The notes beneath the pieces are model-generated. The model did no database searches. It saw nothing but the letters and a program-made list of their open reading frames with translations, and was not told where the DNA came from. Shown piece after piece: positions 1 through 10,478 of a stretch of DNA of 11,548 nt. Source of the DNA: a bacterium. GTDB taxonomy: Bacteria; Planctomycetota; J058; JAJDCP01. The DNA is taken from contig JAUIEM010000327.1 in the NCBI GenBank assembly GCA_030428695.1, forward strand, positions 1-11,548, given 5' to 3'. Numbering within the stretch: position 1 is the first letter of the stretch; the number at the start of each line of letters is the position of its first letter. The position numbers and the translations under genes were made by a program.

Positions 1-1
1 C

Positions 2-1303
2 CTGTACGCCCTCGCGACCGCCGCCCTCGGCTCCCTGCTCGGCTTCGGGCTCGCGATCCGCTTCGACTGGTCGGTCGGGCCGGCGGTGGCGATCGCGCTC
101 CTGTTGCTGGTGATCTTCTGCCAGCTCGGGCGCTGGCGTCCTTCCTGGAGCACGGGCCTCGGGCGGGCGCTGCTGGTCGGCGCGGGCGGCGCGTTGCTCG
201 TGCTGCCCGTCGGCTTCCTCAAGGCCAGCCTCGACGAGAGCGCTGCGCACATGGCGGCGGTGCTCGAAGAGGTCGGGAGCCTCGAGGACGCGGACCACGG
301 CCCGACGCACATCGAGGGCCTCGCGCCGCTCTCCGGCCATCCCCACGGCGAAGGCTACGGGAGCACCGAGGTCGAGCCGGGTAGCGCTCCCGAGGCCACG
401 CGGCTCGAGGAGTGGCTGTTCGCGCTCGGCGAGCCCGGCCGCGCGGAGCAGGCCGCCGCCGAGCTCGAGGAGGCGCTCGAGGAGTTCCCGGCCTGCTTCG
501 CGGCCCTGCAGGGCTACCTGTCGCATCCCTCCGAGAACCTGCGCGTTCGCAGCGCCCTGTTCCTCGCGGCGCGGGGCGACGATCACGCGCTCGGGGTCCT
601 GGTCCGCTCCCTCGCCGATGCCGAGCTCAGCCTGCTGCTCAGGGACGAGGTCGGCGTCTTCCTGACATCCCTCGCCGACGGCGAGACCTTCGGCTATGAC
701 GCCTTCGCCAGCGCCGAGGAACAGGCGGCCGCCGCTGCCCGCTGGGAGGACTGGCTCCACGGACGCCGCGAAGAGGCGAGCCCGGTGCTTCCCGTCGAGC
801 GCGCCCAGCCCTCGGCGGGCCCGGGCCACGCCGTCGTGGCTCCGCCGGCCGACGCGCAGCCGTGGGAAGCGCCCGCGCCCCGCCAGGTCACGGCCCTGGC
901 GTCCGCCCTCGCGCCACCACCGCGCCGCGCCGGCGCGCGCTCGTCGGGGGGGGTGCGCTGGTCGCCGCCACCCGCGGGCTGGCGGTCACCCACCGCGCCA
1001 GCCGTCATGGGGCCCGCTGCCGCCGTGCAGCTCCCGCTCGGACCCACAGAGGACGAGGCCCACCCCGCGGAAGAGCCCTCGGCCGCGCTCGTCGAGGAGC
1101 TGCGCGCCCTGTTGGCGAGCGAAGAACCGGCGCTGATCAGGGATGCCGTCCGCATCGCCGGCACGCTGCGGGTGGCCGAGCTCGCGCCGGACCTCGTGCG
1201 CAGGCTCCCGCAGGCCGACGAGTCCCTGCGGGCCGCGATCCTCGGCGCGATCGAGAAGATCGGCGGGGAAGGCCCGCGCCGACGGATCATCGACCACTTC
1301 TAG
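2..1303 (+). CDS. ABC-3 family metal permease C-terminus with HEAT-like extension (5' partial)
   Basis: The frame is open from the first bases of the window, so the gene starts upstream; the GTG at 86 is internal. The first ~45 visible residues form two hydrophobic helices joined by a short loop with an acidic residue and a GPAV motif. That is how ABC-3 permeases (ZnuB/MntB/TroC type, import of Zn, Mn or Fe) end. Such proteins normally stop soon after. Here a third hydrophobic stretch follows (visible residues ~53-73), then a His-rich segment (~83-120, including DHGPTH and GHPHGEG), paired amphipathic helices resembling HEAT repeats (~134-258), a Pro/Ala linker (~259-353) containing a run of eight G in the DNA, and more HEAT-like helices to the end (~361-433). 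The family call rests on a short tail and is moderate. The extension is clear; its role in metal handling or protein contact is inferred. Confidence 0.6.
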   Translation: MYALATAALGSLLGFGLAIRFDWSVGPAVAIALLLLVIFCQLGRWRPSWSTGLGRALLVGAGGALLVLPVGFLKASLDESAAHMAAVLEEVGSLEDADHGPTHIEGLAPLSGHPHGEGYGSTEVEPGSAPEATRLEEWLFALGEPGRAEQAAAELEEALEEFPACFAALQGYLSHPSENLRVRSALFLAARGDDHALGVLVRSLADAELSLLLRDEVGVFLTSLADGETFGYDAFASAEEQAAAAARWEDWLHGRREEASPVLPVERAQPSAGPGHAVVAPPADAQPWEAPAPRQVTALASALAPPPRRAGARSSGGVRWSPPPAGWRSPTAPAVMGPAAAVQLPLGPTEDEAHPAEEPSAALVEELRALLASEEPALIRDAVRIAGTLRVAELAPDLVRRLPQADESLRAAILGAIEKIGGEGPRRRIIDHF

Positions 1304-1458
1304 CCCGGCCGATTCACCGGGATTTCGTCGCGAGGGCACGGAGGCCGCTTGAGATCGGGTGCGTCGAGTCTTCGAGCAGCGGAGCCCGTTCCCATGACTT
1401 GCACACCGTCCACAGGTGAGCAGCGCAGCAGGCTCGAAGTGCCCGAGATCTGCGGCAT

Positions 1459-1500
1459 CCGGGTCCGCAGCGGACCCGGCATCGGGCTCCCTCCCGATGC
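1459..1500. terminator. Two adjacent GC-rich hairpins between convergent genes
   Basis: A perfect 9-bp stem (CCGGGTCCG at 1459-1467, CGGACCCGG at 1471-1479, loop CAG) is followed directly by a perfect 8-bp stem (GCATCGGG at 1479-1486, CCCGATGC at 1493-1500). They lie about 155 bases past the upstream plus-strand stop and before the end of metK on the other strand. Neither has a T-tract, so intrinsic termination is not proven. A role in stopping convergent transcription or protecting mRNA 3' ends is inferred from position. Confidence 0.45.
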
Positions 1501-1502
1501 GA

Positions 1503-1530
1503 AGAGGCTCCCCCGACGGGAGGAGCCTCT
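1503..1530 (-). terminator. Hairpin after metK, probable operon terminator
   Basis: A perfect 9-bp inverted repeat (AGAGGCTCC at 1503-1511, GGAGCCTCT at 1522-1530, 10-base loop) starts 23 bases past the metK stop codon. Read on the minus strand it is followed by TTCGCAT rather than a real U-run, so it is a weak or factor-assisted terminator. It is the last of three consecutive hairpins when read on the plus strand. Confidence 0.55.
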
Positions 1531-1553
1531 GCTGGACGGCGCGGCGCTCGGGA

Positions 1554-2729
<1,176 letters not shown>

Positions 2730-2738
2730 GGTCCAATT

Positions 2739-2745
2739 TCCTCTC
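2739..2745 (-). promoter_or_regulatory. metK ribosome binding site overlapping waaA stop
   Basis: On the minus strand the waaA TGA runs into GAGAGGA, followed by nine bases and the metK ATG. A ribosome ending waaA would therefore sit on the metK Shine-Dalgarno sequence, which suggests translational coupling. Confidence 0.75.
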
Positions 2746-4060
2746 AGCGGGCCCCCATACGGGCGGGAGCTGGGTTACTGCCCTGCAGTATCTGCGTGAT
2801 TCCTGCCAGATTGCGGCGCGTAGCCCCGACATGGGCCTCGATCATGCGCCGGCCGCGTTCTCCTCGTCGTCTGGCCTCCTCGGGTTGCTCGAGGAGACCG
2901 CGTGTACGCCGGGTCAACTGCTCCTGGTTTTCGACTACCGTAAGAGCCCCGACGTGCATCAGTCGCGACACATCGTTGGCAAAATTGAAGGTGTGAGGGC
3001 CGATCACCACGGGCTTCCCGAGGCCGGCCGGCTCGATCATATTGTGGCCACCGTGGGGAATCAAGCTTCCACCTACGAATACGAGATTGGCCCCAGCGTA
3101 CAGTCTGCGCAGGTCTCCGACGGTGTCGACGACGAGCACGGTGTCCCGGTCGAGCAGCGCGCCGTTGCTGCGGAACGCGGTCAGCAACACCGGCTCCAGA
3201 CCGTGCGCCCGGCACGCCGCGGTCACCGCGTCGACCCGCTGGATATGACGCGGGGCGAGCACCAGGCGCAGATCGGGGAAGCTGTCGCGCAGCTCGACGT
3301 AGGTCGCGGCGAGCATCGCCTCCTCGGACTCGTGCGTGCTGCCCCCGAGCAGCACCCGCTCGTCCGCTTCCATGCGGAGCTCCTTGCGGACCAGCGCGAA
3401 CAGCTCGGCGACGTTGGTCGACAGGTCGACGTTGTCGTACTTCATCGTGCCGGTCACGCGCAGCATCGAGCGCGGCACGCCGAGGGCAGAGAAGCGCTCG
3501 GCGTAGGTCTCGTCCTGGGCGCAGATCAGGTCGAGCTGGCGGAAGTACTTGCCGAAGATCTCCCGGAAGAAATGGTAGCGGGGAAAGGAGCGCGACGAGA
3601 TGCGCCCGTTGACGATGATCTGCGGGATCTTCCGTCGCCGCGCGTAGATCGTCAGGTTCGGCCACAGCTCGAGCTCGACGAGGATGATGATCGCCGGACG
3701 CAGCGCCCGGAAGAAGCGCCGGACCGCGAAGCTGAAGTCCATCGGGAAGTAGACGACCCGCAGGTCGGGGAAGCGCTTGCGGGCGATCGCGTGCCCTTCC
3801 ATCGTCGTCGAGCTCAGGACGATGTCGTAGGTAGGGAAGCGCTCGCGCAGGCTCTGGATGAGCCGGACCGCCCCGAGGATCTCGCCGACGGAGACGCCGT
3901 GCACCCAGATCGAGCGCCGCGTCCCGGGGCTCTTCTCGATCCAGCCGAAGCGTTCGAGCAGACCGGCGCGATGCCGCTTGCGCGTCACCATCTTGTAGAT
4001 GAAGAACGGCAGCAGCCAGGCGAAGCCGAGCATGTAGGCCAGGTCTATGAAGACGGGCAT
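2744..4060 (-). CDS. waaA: 3-deoxy-D-manno-octulosonic acid (Kdo) transferase
   Basis: Transfers Kdo from CMP-Kdo to lipid A precursor at the inner face of the inner membrane, the first step of LPS core assembly; this marks the organism as having an outer membrane. From the chosen ATG it is 438 residues, typical for the family. Residues ~5-23 form the N-terminal membrane anchor. WVHGVSVGE follows at 52-60, with Glu60 matching the family's catalytic base. VELELWPN (~128-135), APRH (269-272) and GGHNMIEP (337-344), which belongs to the CMP-sugar binding half, are all present. The gene starts 10 bases after secA with no clear Shine-Dalgarno, so coupling is likely. The frame stays open upstream to 4627, but that part is antisense-like shadow inside secA. 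The last ~125 codons have markedly lower third-position GC than the rest. How many Kdo units it adds cannot be told. Confidence 0.96.
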   Translation of the reverse strand: MPVFIDLAYMLGFAWLLPFFIYKMVTRKRHRAGLLERFGWIEKSPGTRRSIWVHGVSVGEILGAVRLIQSLRERFPTYDIVLSSTTMEGHAIARKRFPDLRVVYFPMDFSFAVRRFFRALRPAIIILVELELWPNLTIYARRRKIPQIIVNGRISSRSFPRYHFFREIFGKYFRQLDLICAQDETYAERFSALGVPRSMLRVTGTMKYDNVDLSTNVAELFALVRKELRMEADERVLLGGSTHESEEAMLAATYVELRDSFPDLRLVLAPRHIQRVDAVTAACRAHGLEPVLLTAFRSNGALLDRDTVLVVDTVGDLRRLYAGANLVFVGGSLIPHGGHNMIEPAGLGKPVVIGPHTFNFANDVSRLMHVGALTVVENQEQLTRRTRGLLEQPEEARRRGERGRRMIEAHVGATRRNLAGITQILQGSNPAPARMGAR

Positions 4061-4070
4061 CGCGAAGCCG

Positions 4071-6827
<2,757 letters not shown>

Positions 6828-6872
6828 GCTGTGTCCGTGGTTCTGGTCCGCGCCGGAGCGCGCGGGGCTGCC

Positions 6873-6900
6873 ATTCTAAAGCCTGGGCGGGCCCCGTCAA
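6873..6900 (-). promoter_or_regulatory. Sigma70-type promoter for secA operon
   Basis: On the minus strand TTGACG (6900-6895) is separated by 16 bases from TAGAAT (6878-6873); each box matches the consensus at five of six positions. The predicted start near 6866 gives a leader of about 40 bases before the secA ATG. The rest of the 6828-7052 gap holds no gene that can be supported. Confidence 0.65.
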
Positions 6901-7052
6901 TGGACGCGGGGGCACAGGCGAACCCTACGGGCAACAATTCCCGTGCCGCGCTGCGCCGTGGGACGGAGGCCGCGCCGGGAGCCGACGGACCGCAAGAGAC
7001 GGGACACGTCGGGCGAGCCATCCTGGCAGGCAAAAAAACTCTGAAGGCGTTG

Positions 7053-7081
7053 TTGACAGTCGGCCGGGGCATCCGTAAAGT
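7053..7081 (+). promoter_or_regulatory. Sigma70-type promoter for tRNA-Leu
   Basis: A perfect -35 box TTGACA (7053-7058), a 17-base spacer and TAAAGT (7076-7081, four of six) place the start near 7088, only a few bases before the mature tRNA. A run of seven A at 7032-7038 sits where an UP element would bind the RNA polymerase alpha subunit, as expected of a strong stable-RNA promoter. Confidence 0.75.
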
Positions 7082-7091
7082 GTATCGCCGC

Positions 7092-7175
7092 GCCGAGGTG
7101 GCGGAATTGGCAGACGCGCTAGGTTCAGGTCCTAGTCCTCTTCGGAGGGTGAGGGTTCGAGTCCCTCCTTCGGCA
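7092..7175 (+). tRNA. tRNA-Leu, anticodon CAG
   Basis: An 84-base class II tRNA. The acceptor stem GCCGAGG (7092-7098) pairs with CTTCGGC (7168-7174) with one G-T wobble, and A7175 is the discriminator, as in leucine tRNAs. The anticodon stem CTAGG/CCTAG encloses loop TTCAGGT with anticodon CAG at 7116-7118, reading CTG, the codon favoured throughout these genes. The long variable arm (CCTC-TTCG-GAGG) and T arm (GAGGG-TTCGAGT-CCCTC) are intact. CCA is not encoded, so it must be added by the nucleotidyltransferase. No integrase or repeated 3' end suggests use as an integration site. Confidence 0.97.
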
Positions 7176-7181
7176 TGATAC

Positions 7182-7216
7182 ACGGCACAACCTTCGGGTT
7201 GTGCCGTTTTCGATTT
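7182..7216 (+). terminator. Intrinsic terminator after tRNA-Leu
   Basis: An 11-bp perfect stem (ACGGCACAACC at 7182-7192 with its complement ending at 7207) is capped by an exceptionally stable C-TTCG-G tetraloop and followed by TTTTCGATTT. It starts seven bases after the tRNA and closes a monocistronic unit. This is the only classical terminator with a T-run in the window. Confidence 0.9.
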
Positions 7217-7364
7217 AACCGCGCCCGTGCCCGATCTTCCGACTCCGATTTCTTTCCCTGCGTTCCCCACGGTTCTCCCCCCACGCAGATCAAGCTGCGC
7301 ACCGCACGCTCCGATACACAGAAGGAGTGCCCCCCGCGACGGGAAGGAACACAGGGAGAACGCG

Positions 7365-8147
7365 GTGATCATTGCTTTGAGCAACCAGAAAGGGGGCGTG
7401 GCGAAGACAACGAGCTGCTTGTCCCTCGGCGCGGCGCTGGCCGCCAGCGGCAAGCGCGTGTGGCTGATCGACCTCGATCCGCAGGCCAACCTCACGCTCG
7501 GCCTCGGCTTCGATCCGCAGGCCCAGGATGTGACGAGCTTCGAGGTGCTCGTCGAGGGCGCGGAGCTCGCCGCGGGGCTGCTCGACACCTCGCTGCCCGG
7601 GATGCGGCTCCTGCCGGCGGAGCTGCGGCTGTCGGTCGCCGAGCGCCGCCTGCTCGGCGAGGTCGGCTTCGACGAGATCCTCGCCGGCCAGCTGCGGGGC
7701 AGTCGCTTCGCAGGCGACGGGGGCCAGCCGGATTACGTGCTGATCGACGCGCCGCCCTCCCTGGGGGTGCTGACCCTCAACGCCCTGACCGCCGCCGACC
7801 TGGTCGTCGTGCCGGTGCAGTGCGACTTCTTCGCGGTCACCGGCCTCAGCCAGCTGCTCAGCACGATCGACGTCGTGCGGAACCGGCGCCGGCCGGAGCT
7901 CGACTACCTGATCGTGCCGACGATGTTCGACCGCCGGACGCGCATCGCCAAGGAAGTCCTCGAGCACCTGCAGGACCACTTCGGCGAGCACATGGCGACC
8001 AGCCGCATCGGCGTCGACGTCCGCCTGCGCGACGCCGCGCTGCAGGGCCAGCCGATCGAGCAGTTCGCGCCCCGCGCCCGCGCTGCCCGCGAGTACCGCG
8101 CCCTGGCCAGCGAGGTCGTCGCGAGGAGCTCCCATGCCGTCGCCTGA
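7365..8147 (+). CDS. ParA/Soj-type partitioning ATPase
   Basis: A 260-residue ParA/MinD-superfamily ATPase that probably dimerises with ATP and binds DNA nonspecifically or positions a cargo. It has the deviant Walker A KGGVAKTT (residues 9-16, signature Lys9 and Lys14), the second ATPase motif LIDLDPQANLT (34-44, Asp36 and Asp38), Walker B YVLIDAPPS (Asp128) and a ParA-like C-terminal helix region (DAALQGQPIEQFAP). The GTG at 7365 is preferred: AGGGAG lies six bases upstream and the family fold starts at once with VIIALSNQKGG. The open extension back to 7227 is Pro-rich and unlike the family. It overlaps the next gene by 14 bases. No parB or parS-like palindrome is visible, so it may be a chromosomal orphan ParA; whether it partitions DNA or positions a protein complex cannot be told. 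No convincing promoter is seen in 7217-7364. Confidence 0.92.
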   Translation: MIIALSNQKGGVAKTTSCLSLGAALAASGKRVWLIDLDPQANLTLGLGFDPQAQDVTSFEVLVEGAELAAGLLDTSLPGMRLLPAELRLSVAERRLLGEVGFDEILAGQLRGSRFAGDGGQPDYVLIDAPPSLGVLTLNALTAADLVVVPVQCDFFAVTGLSQLLSTIDVVRNRRRPELDYLIVPTMFDRRTRIAKEVLEHLQDHFGEHMATSRIGVDVRLRDAALQGQPIEQFAPRARAAREYRALASEVVARSSHAVA

Positions 8148-8568
8148 GCTCAAGCGCGCACCGCGCCGTCGCAAGCCGAAGGCCGCTCCCCGCGCGACGG
8201 CTCCCGAGGGCAGGACCCGAGGGAAGGCGAAGAAGGGCCGCGGCGAGACCAGCAAGCGGCTGAGCACCCGCCGTTTGACCACCCTGCTCGAGGCGCCCGG
8301 ACGCCACGCGCCGGTGGAGACGCTGCTGGCGGCGTCCCGCCAGGTCCCGCGGCTGATCGTCGAGCACCAGCCGGGCAACGCCCGCGCGAGCCGGCAGGAG
8401 CCGCAGCCACTCGCGCCCCTGCCCCCTCCCTACGCGCCCGTCACGCCGGGGCCCTGGCAGCTGATCGAGGACGTCGTGCTGGTGCTGGTCGGGCTGGTGC
8501 GCTTCAGCATCCAGGGACCGCGGCCCGCGCCACGCTCCCCGACCCCGCCGTTCCTGCCGGGACGCTGA
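8134..8568 (+). CDS. Small basic proline-rich protein coupled to ParA
   Basis: Unrecognised protein of 144 residues. The first ~47 residues are strongly basic (about 18 Lys/Arg), the look of a nucleic-acid-binding tail. A short amphipathic stretch (~48-78) follows, then a proline-rich linker (~90-107), a hydrophobic segment WQLIEDVVLVLVGLVRFSI (~108-126) and a Pro-rich end. The hydrophobic piece contains two acids near its start, so it could be a buried or membrane-associated helix rather than a firm membrane span. The ATG overlaps the end of parA by 14 bases and has GAGGAG five bases upstream, so the pair is co-translated. By position it could be the partner or cargo adaptor of the ATPase, in place of ParB, but no ParB, HTH or CTPase motif is seen. 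Codon use matches its neighbours, supporting a real gene. Confidence 0.75.
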   Translation: MPSPELKRAPRRRKPKAAPRATAPEGRTRGKAKKGRGETSKRLSTRRLTTLLEAPGRHAPVETLLAASRQVPRLIVEHQPGNARASRQEPQPLAPLPPPYAPVTPGPWQLIEDVVLVLVGLVRFSIQGPRPAPRSPTPPFLPGR

Positions 8569-8687
8569 GAGGCGGCCCGACGCGACGCGGACGCGGGCAC
8601 CGCTGGCATGCGCGCCGGCCGGAAGCCTGGCCCTCCGCCGCGCGCCCCCGCACATCCCGGAGCCCCCTGGTGCGACGCAGGTTGCGG

Positions 8688-8716
8688 TGGACTTTTTGGG
8701 GCGGCGCGAGTACAAC
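8688..8716 (+). promoter_or_regulatory. Possible promoter for the zinc-ribbon gene
   Basis: TGGACT (8688-8693), 17 bases, then TACAAC (8711-8716); each box matches the sigma70 consensus at four of six positions. It lies in the 191-base gap before the TTG start and would give a leader of about 37 bases. No terminator with a T-run is seen after the preceding gene, so read-through is also possible. Confidence 0.35.
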
Positions 8717-8759
8717 TACAGAGAATCGGTCGGCCAAACCCCAGCGTCGAGACTGCGCT

Positions 8760-10478
8760 TTGACTGAAGAGATTGATATCTGTAGCGGGTGCAGCAACCC
8801 GTTCTACGTCAGCGACATGGTCGACAGTGACGGCCGGTTCCTGTGCAGCAGCTGCGCGAGCCAGAACTCTTCGGGTTCATGGGACGCGTCCTCCTCGGGC
8901 GAGGCGGAGAAGACCTCCTGGTCCGAAGGCAAGGAGGTCGGCCTGCTCGCCCGCAAGGTCGGCATCCTCGACCCCTCCGTCGCCGACATGGGTCCCGCCG
9001 ACGAAGAAGAGCAGGGCGGAGACGGCGATCTCTGGAACGACCGCGCCTTCCGCTCCGCCGGAGATGCGCCGGTCGAGGAGTTCAAGTCGCCCGGCGCGAA
9101 CAAACAGCTGTCGCCGGCCCCCGACGAGGACATCGAGACCGCCAAGAACGACATGTTCCCCGGCGGAACGATCTCGAGCTTCACTCCGGAGAAGGGCTAC
9201 GAGAGCGGCGGCTACGCGGCCGATCCCGACTACGACTCCGGCGGCTACACCACCGACCCTGCCAACTACGACTCCGGCAGCTTCGGCAGCGACCCCGGCT
9301 ACGACTCCGCCGGCTACACCCAGGACGGCGCGGGGTACTCGAGCGATCCCGGCTACGACTCCGGCGGCTACACCGACGACTCCGGCGGCTTCAGCGAAGA
9401 CTCCGGCGGCTACGCGACGGACCCCGGCTACGACTCCGCCGGCTTCACCAGCGACCCGGGCTACGACTCCGCCGGCTACACCTCCGACGACTCCGGCGGC
9501 TACGCCAGCGACCCCGGCTATGACTCCGGCGGCACGGACGGCTTCCACTCGCAGGGCGGCTTCGACGAGACCGGCTCGGGGAACTTCGACGAGTACAACG
9601 AGACCTCGCCGGTCCGGCCCGCCCGCTACAGCTCGGGGGAAGTCTCGGCGCTCGGCTCCGAGACCGGCTCGCAGGAGATCTCCGGCGGCACCAAGGCCTG
9701 GGACGACATCCTCGACTCCGGCGAGCTCGCCCGCAACGACAGCGGCGGATCTGCCCAGTGGGGCGAAGGCAGCTCGCGCTCCTCGACCCTCGACGACTCC
9801 TGGGGCAAGCAGGGCAGCTCGACGATGGACGAGTCCTGGTCGGGCAAGTCCACCGGGCCGAGCCCGGACGAGTCCTGGGGCCTGCGCAGCTCCGATCAGA
9901 GCGGCGCGAAGTCGGCGGTTGCCCTGCGCGAGGCCAAGCTCGCCGAGCGGGAGAAGGCCCAGAAGAAGGCGATGGGTCCCGAGATCCGGAAAGCGGCGCT
10001 GGTCGCGCTGCTCGTCTTCCTGATCATCGGCGGCCTCTTCGCGGGCGCCTGGTTCGTGCTCAAGGAGTACAAACCCGACTACGCGCGCGAGGATCTGACG
10101 ACCTGGACCCGCGATCGAGACCGGGACGTCCTCGGCAGCCAGTCGAACATCGACCTGTTCGGGGTCTGGGATCGCTGCGAGCCGCTGCCCTTCAACCCGG
10201 GCAAGAAGCGCATCGCCGTGCAGGTGCGCAACCTCGGTAACTCGACGGTCGAGCTCAACGCCGCGCGCTTCTCCATCCTCCTCAGCGACGGCCGCACCGA
10301 GGTCCCGATCCCGCGTCCGGAGCAGCTGATCAAGGGCCTGCCTTCGCTGCTCACGCAGGCCTTCGAGTGGGGACCCCTGCCGCCGAATTCGACCCGCACC
10401 GGCTGGCTGTTCGTCAACGTGGGCACCGCCGAGGTCAAGCAGGTCAACCTCGCGGGGCTCGAGATCCGCCGCCAGTGA
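8760..10478 (+). CDS. Zinc-ribbon, Gly/Tyr/Asp/Ser-repeat membrane protein
   Basis: No known full-length family was recognised. From the TTG at 8760 it has 572 residues. A zinc ribbon lies at the extreme N-terminus (Cys8, Cys11, Cys29, Cys32: CX2C-X17-CX2C). An acidic, disordered region is followed at ~147-258 by tandem repeats of the type GYDSGGYTSDP, then Ser/Gly-rich sequence with three D(D/E)SW copies (~345-380), a charged helix (AKLAEREKAQKK), one membrane helix (~412-434) and a C-terminal domain of ~120 residues resembling DUF4352-like Ig-type folds (ending in a PNSTRTGWLFV pattern). The likely topology is ribbon and repeats in the cytoplasm, C-domain outside. An in-frame GTG at 8670 would add 30 residues unlike the ribbon; the ATG at 8817 would remove the first CX2C. 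The start is therefore reasonable but has only a weak ribosome site. The stop overlaps the next start (GTGA). Its function is unknown. Confidence 0.85.
   Translation: MTEEIDICSGCSNPFYVSDMVDSDGRFLCSSCASQNSSGSWDASSSGEAEKTSWSEGKEVGLLARKVGILDPSVADMGPADEEEQGGDGDLWNDRAFRSAGDAPVEEFKSPGANKQLSPAPDEDIETAKNDMFPGGTISSFTPEKGYESGGYAADPDYDSGGYTTDPANYDSGSFGSDPGYDSAGYTQDGAGYSSDPGYDSGGYTDDSGGFSEDSGGYATDPGYDSAGFTSDPGYDSAGYTSDDSGGYASDPGYDSGGTDGFHSQGGFDETGSGNFDEYNETSPVRPARYSSGEVSALGSETGSQEISGGTKAWDDILDSGELARNDSGGSAQWGEGSSRSSTLDDSWGKQGSSTMDESWSGKSTGPSPDESWGLRSSDQSGAKSAVALREAKLAEREKAQKKAMGPEIRKAALVALLVFLIIGGLFAGAWFVLKEYKPDYAREDLTTWTRDRDRDVLGSQSNIDLFGVWDRCEPLPFNPGKKRIAVQVRNLGNSTVELNAARFSILLSDGRTEVPIPRPEQLIKGLPSLLTQAFEWGPLPPNSTRTGWLFVNVGTAEVKQVNLAGLEIRRQ
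9198..9533 (+). repeat. In-frame tandem repeats encoding YDS(G/A)GYT-type units
   Basis: YDS units begin at 9231, 9267, 9300, 9354, 9429, 9462 and 9519, with a degenerate YES copy at 9198. The shortest spacing is 33 bases (11 residues); longer intervals hold extra DSGG(Y/F) half-units. The DNA copies are nearly identical (TACGACTCCGSCGGC), so copy number may vary by slippage or recombination. All spacings are multiples of three. Confidence 0.9.

Noticed and set aside
2730..2760. A SAM riboswitch ahead of metK.
   Set aside because: Only 14 bases separate waaA and metK, leaving no room for an aptamer outside coding sequence, and no such fold or terminator was seen.
7227..7364. A 46-residue N-terminal extension of the ParA protein from an upstream GTG.
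   Set aside because: The extension is Pro/Arg-rich and unlike ParA. The GTG at 7365 has a good ribosome site and places the P-loop at the normal distance.
7327..7368. A 13-codon leader peptide frame (GTG to TGA) that overlaps the parA start.
   Set aside because: The Shine-Dalgarno-like GAAGGAG abuts or overlaps the GTG, so spacing is wrong for initiation, and the peptide has no attenuator-like composition.
8670..8759. An upstream GTG start for the zinc-ribbon protein.
   Set aside because: It adds 30 Arg/Thr-rich residues with no family feature, spans the possible promoter, and the TTG at 8760 puts the zinc ribbon at the N-terminus. It remains possible.
9198..9533. Regularly spaced repeats that could be mistaken for a CRISPR array.
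   Set aside because: The spacings are multiples of three and vary, there are no unique spacers, and the repeats encode a coherent protein repeat in a long gene.
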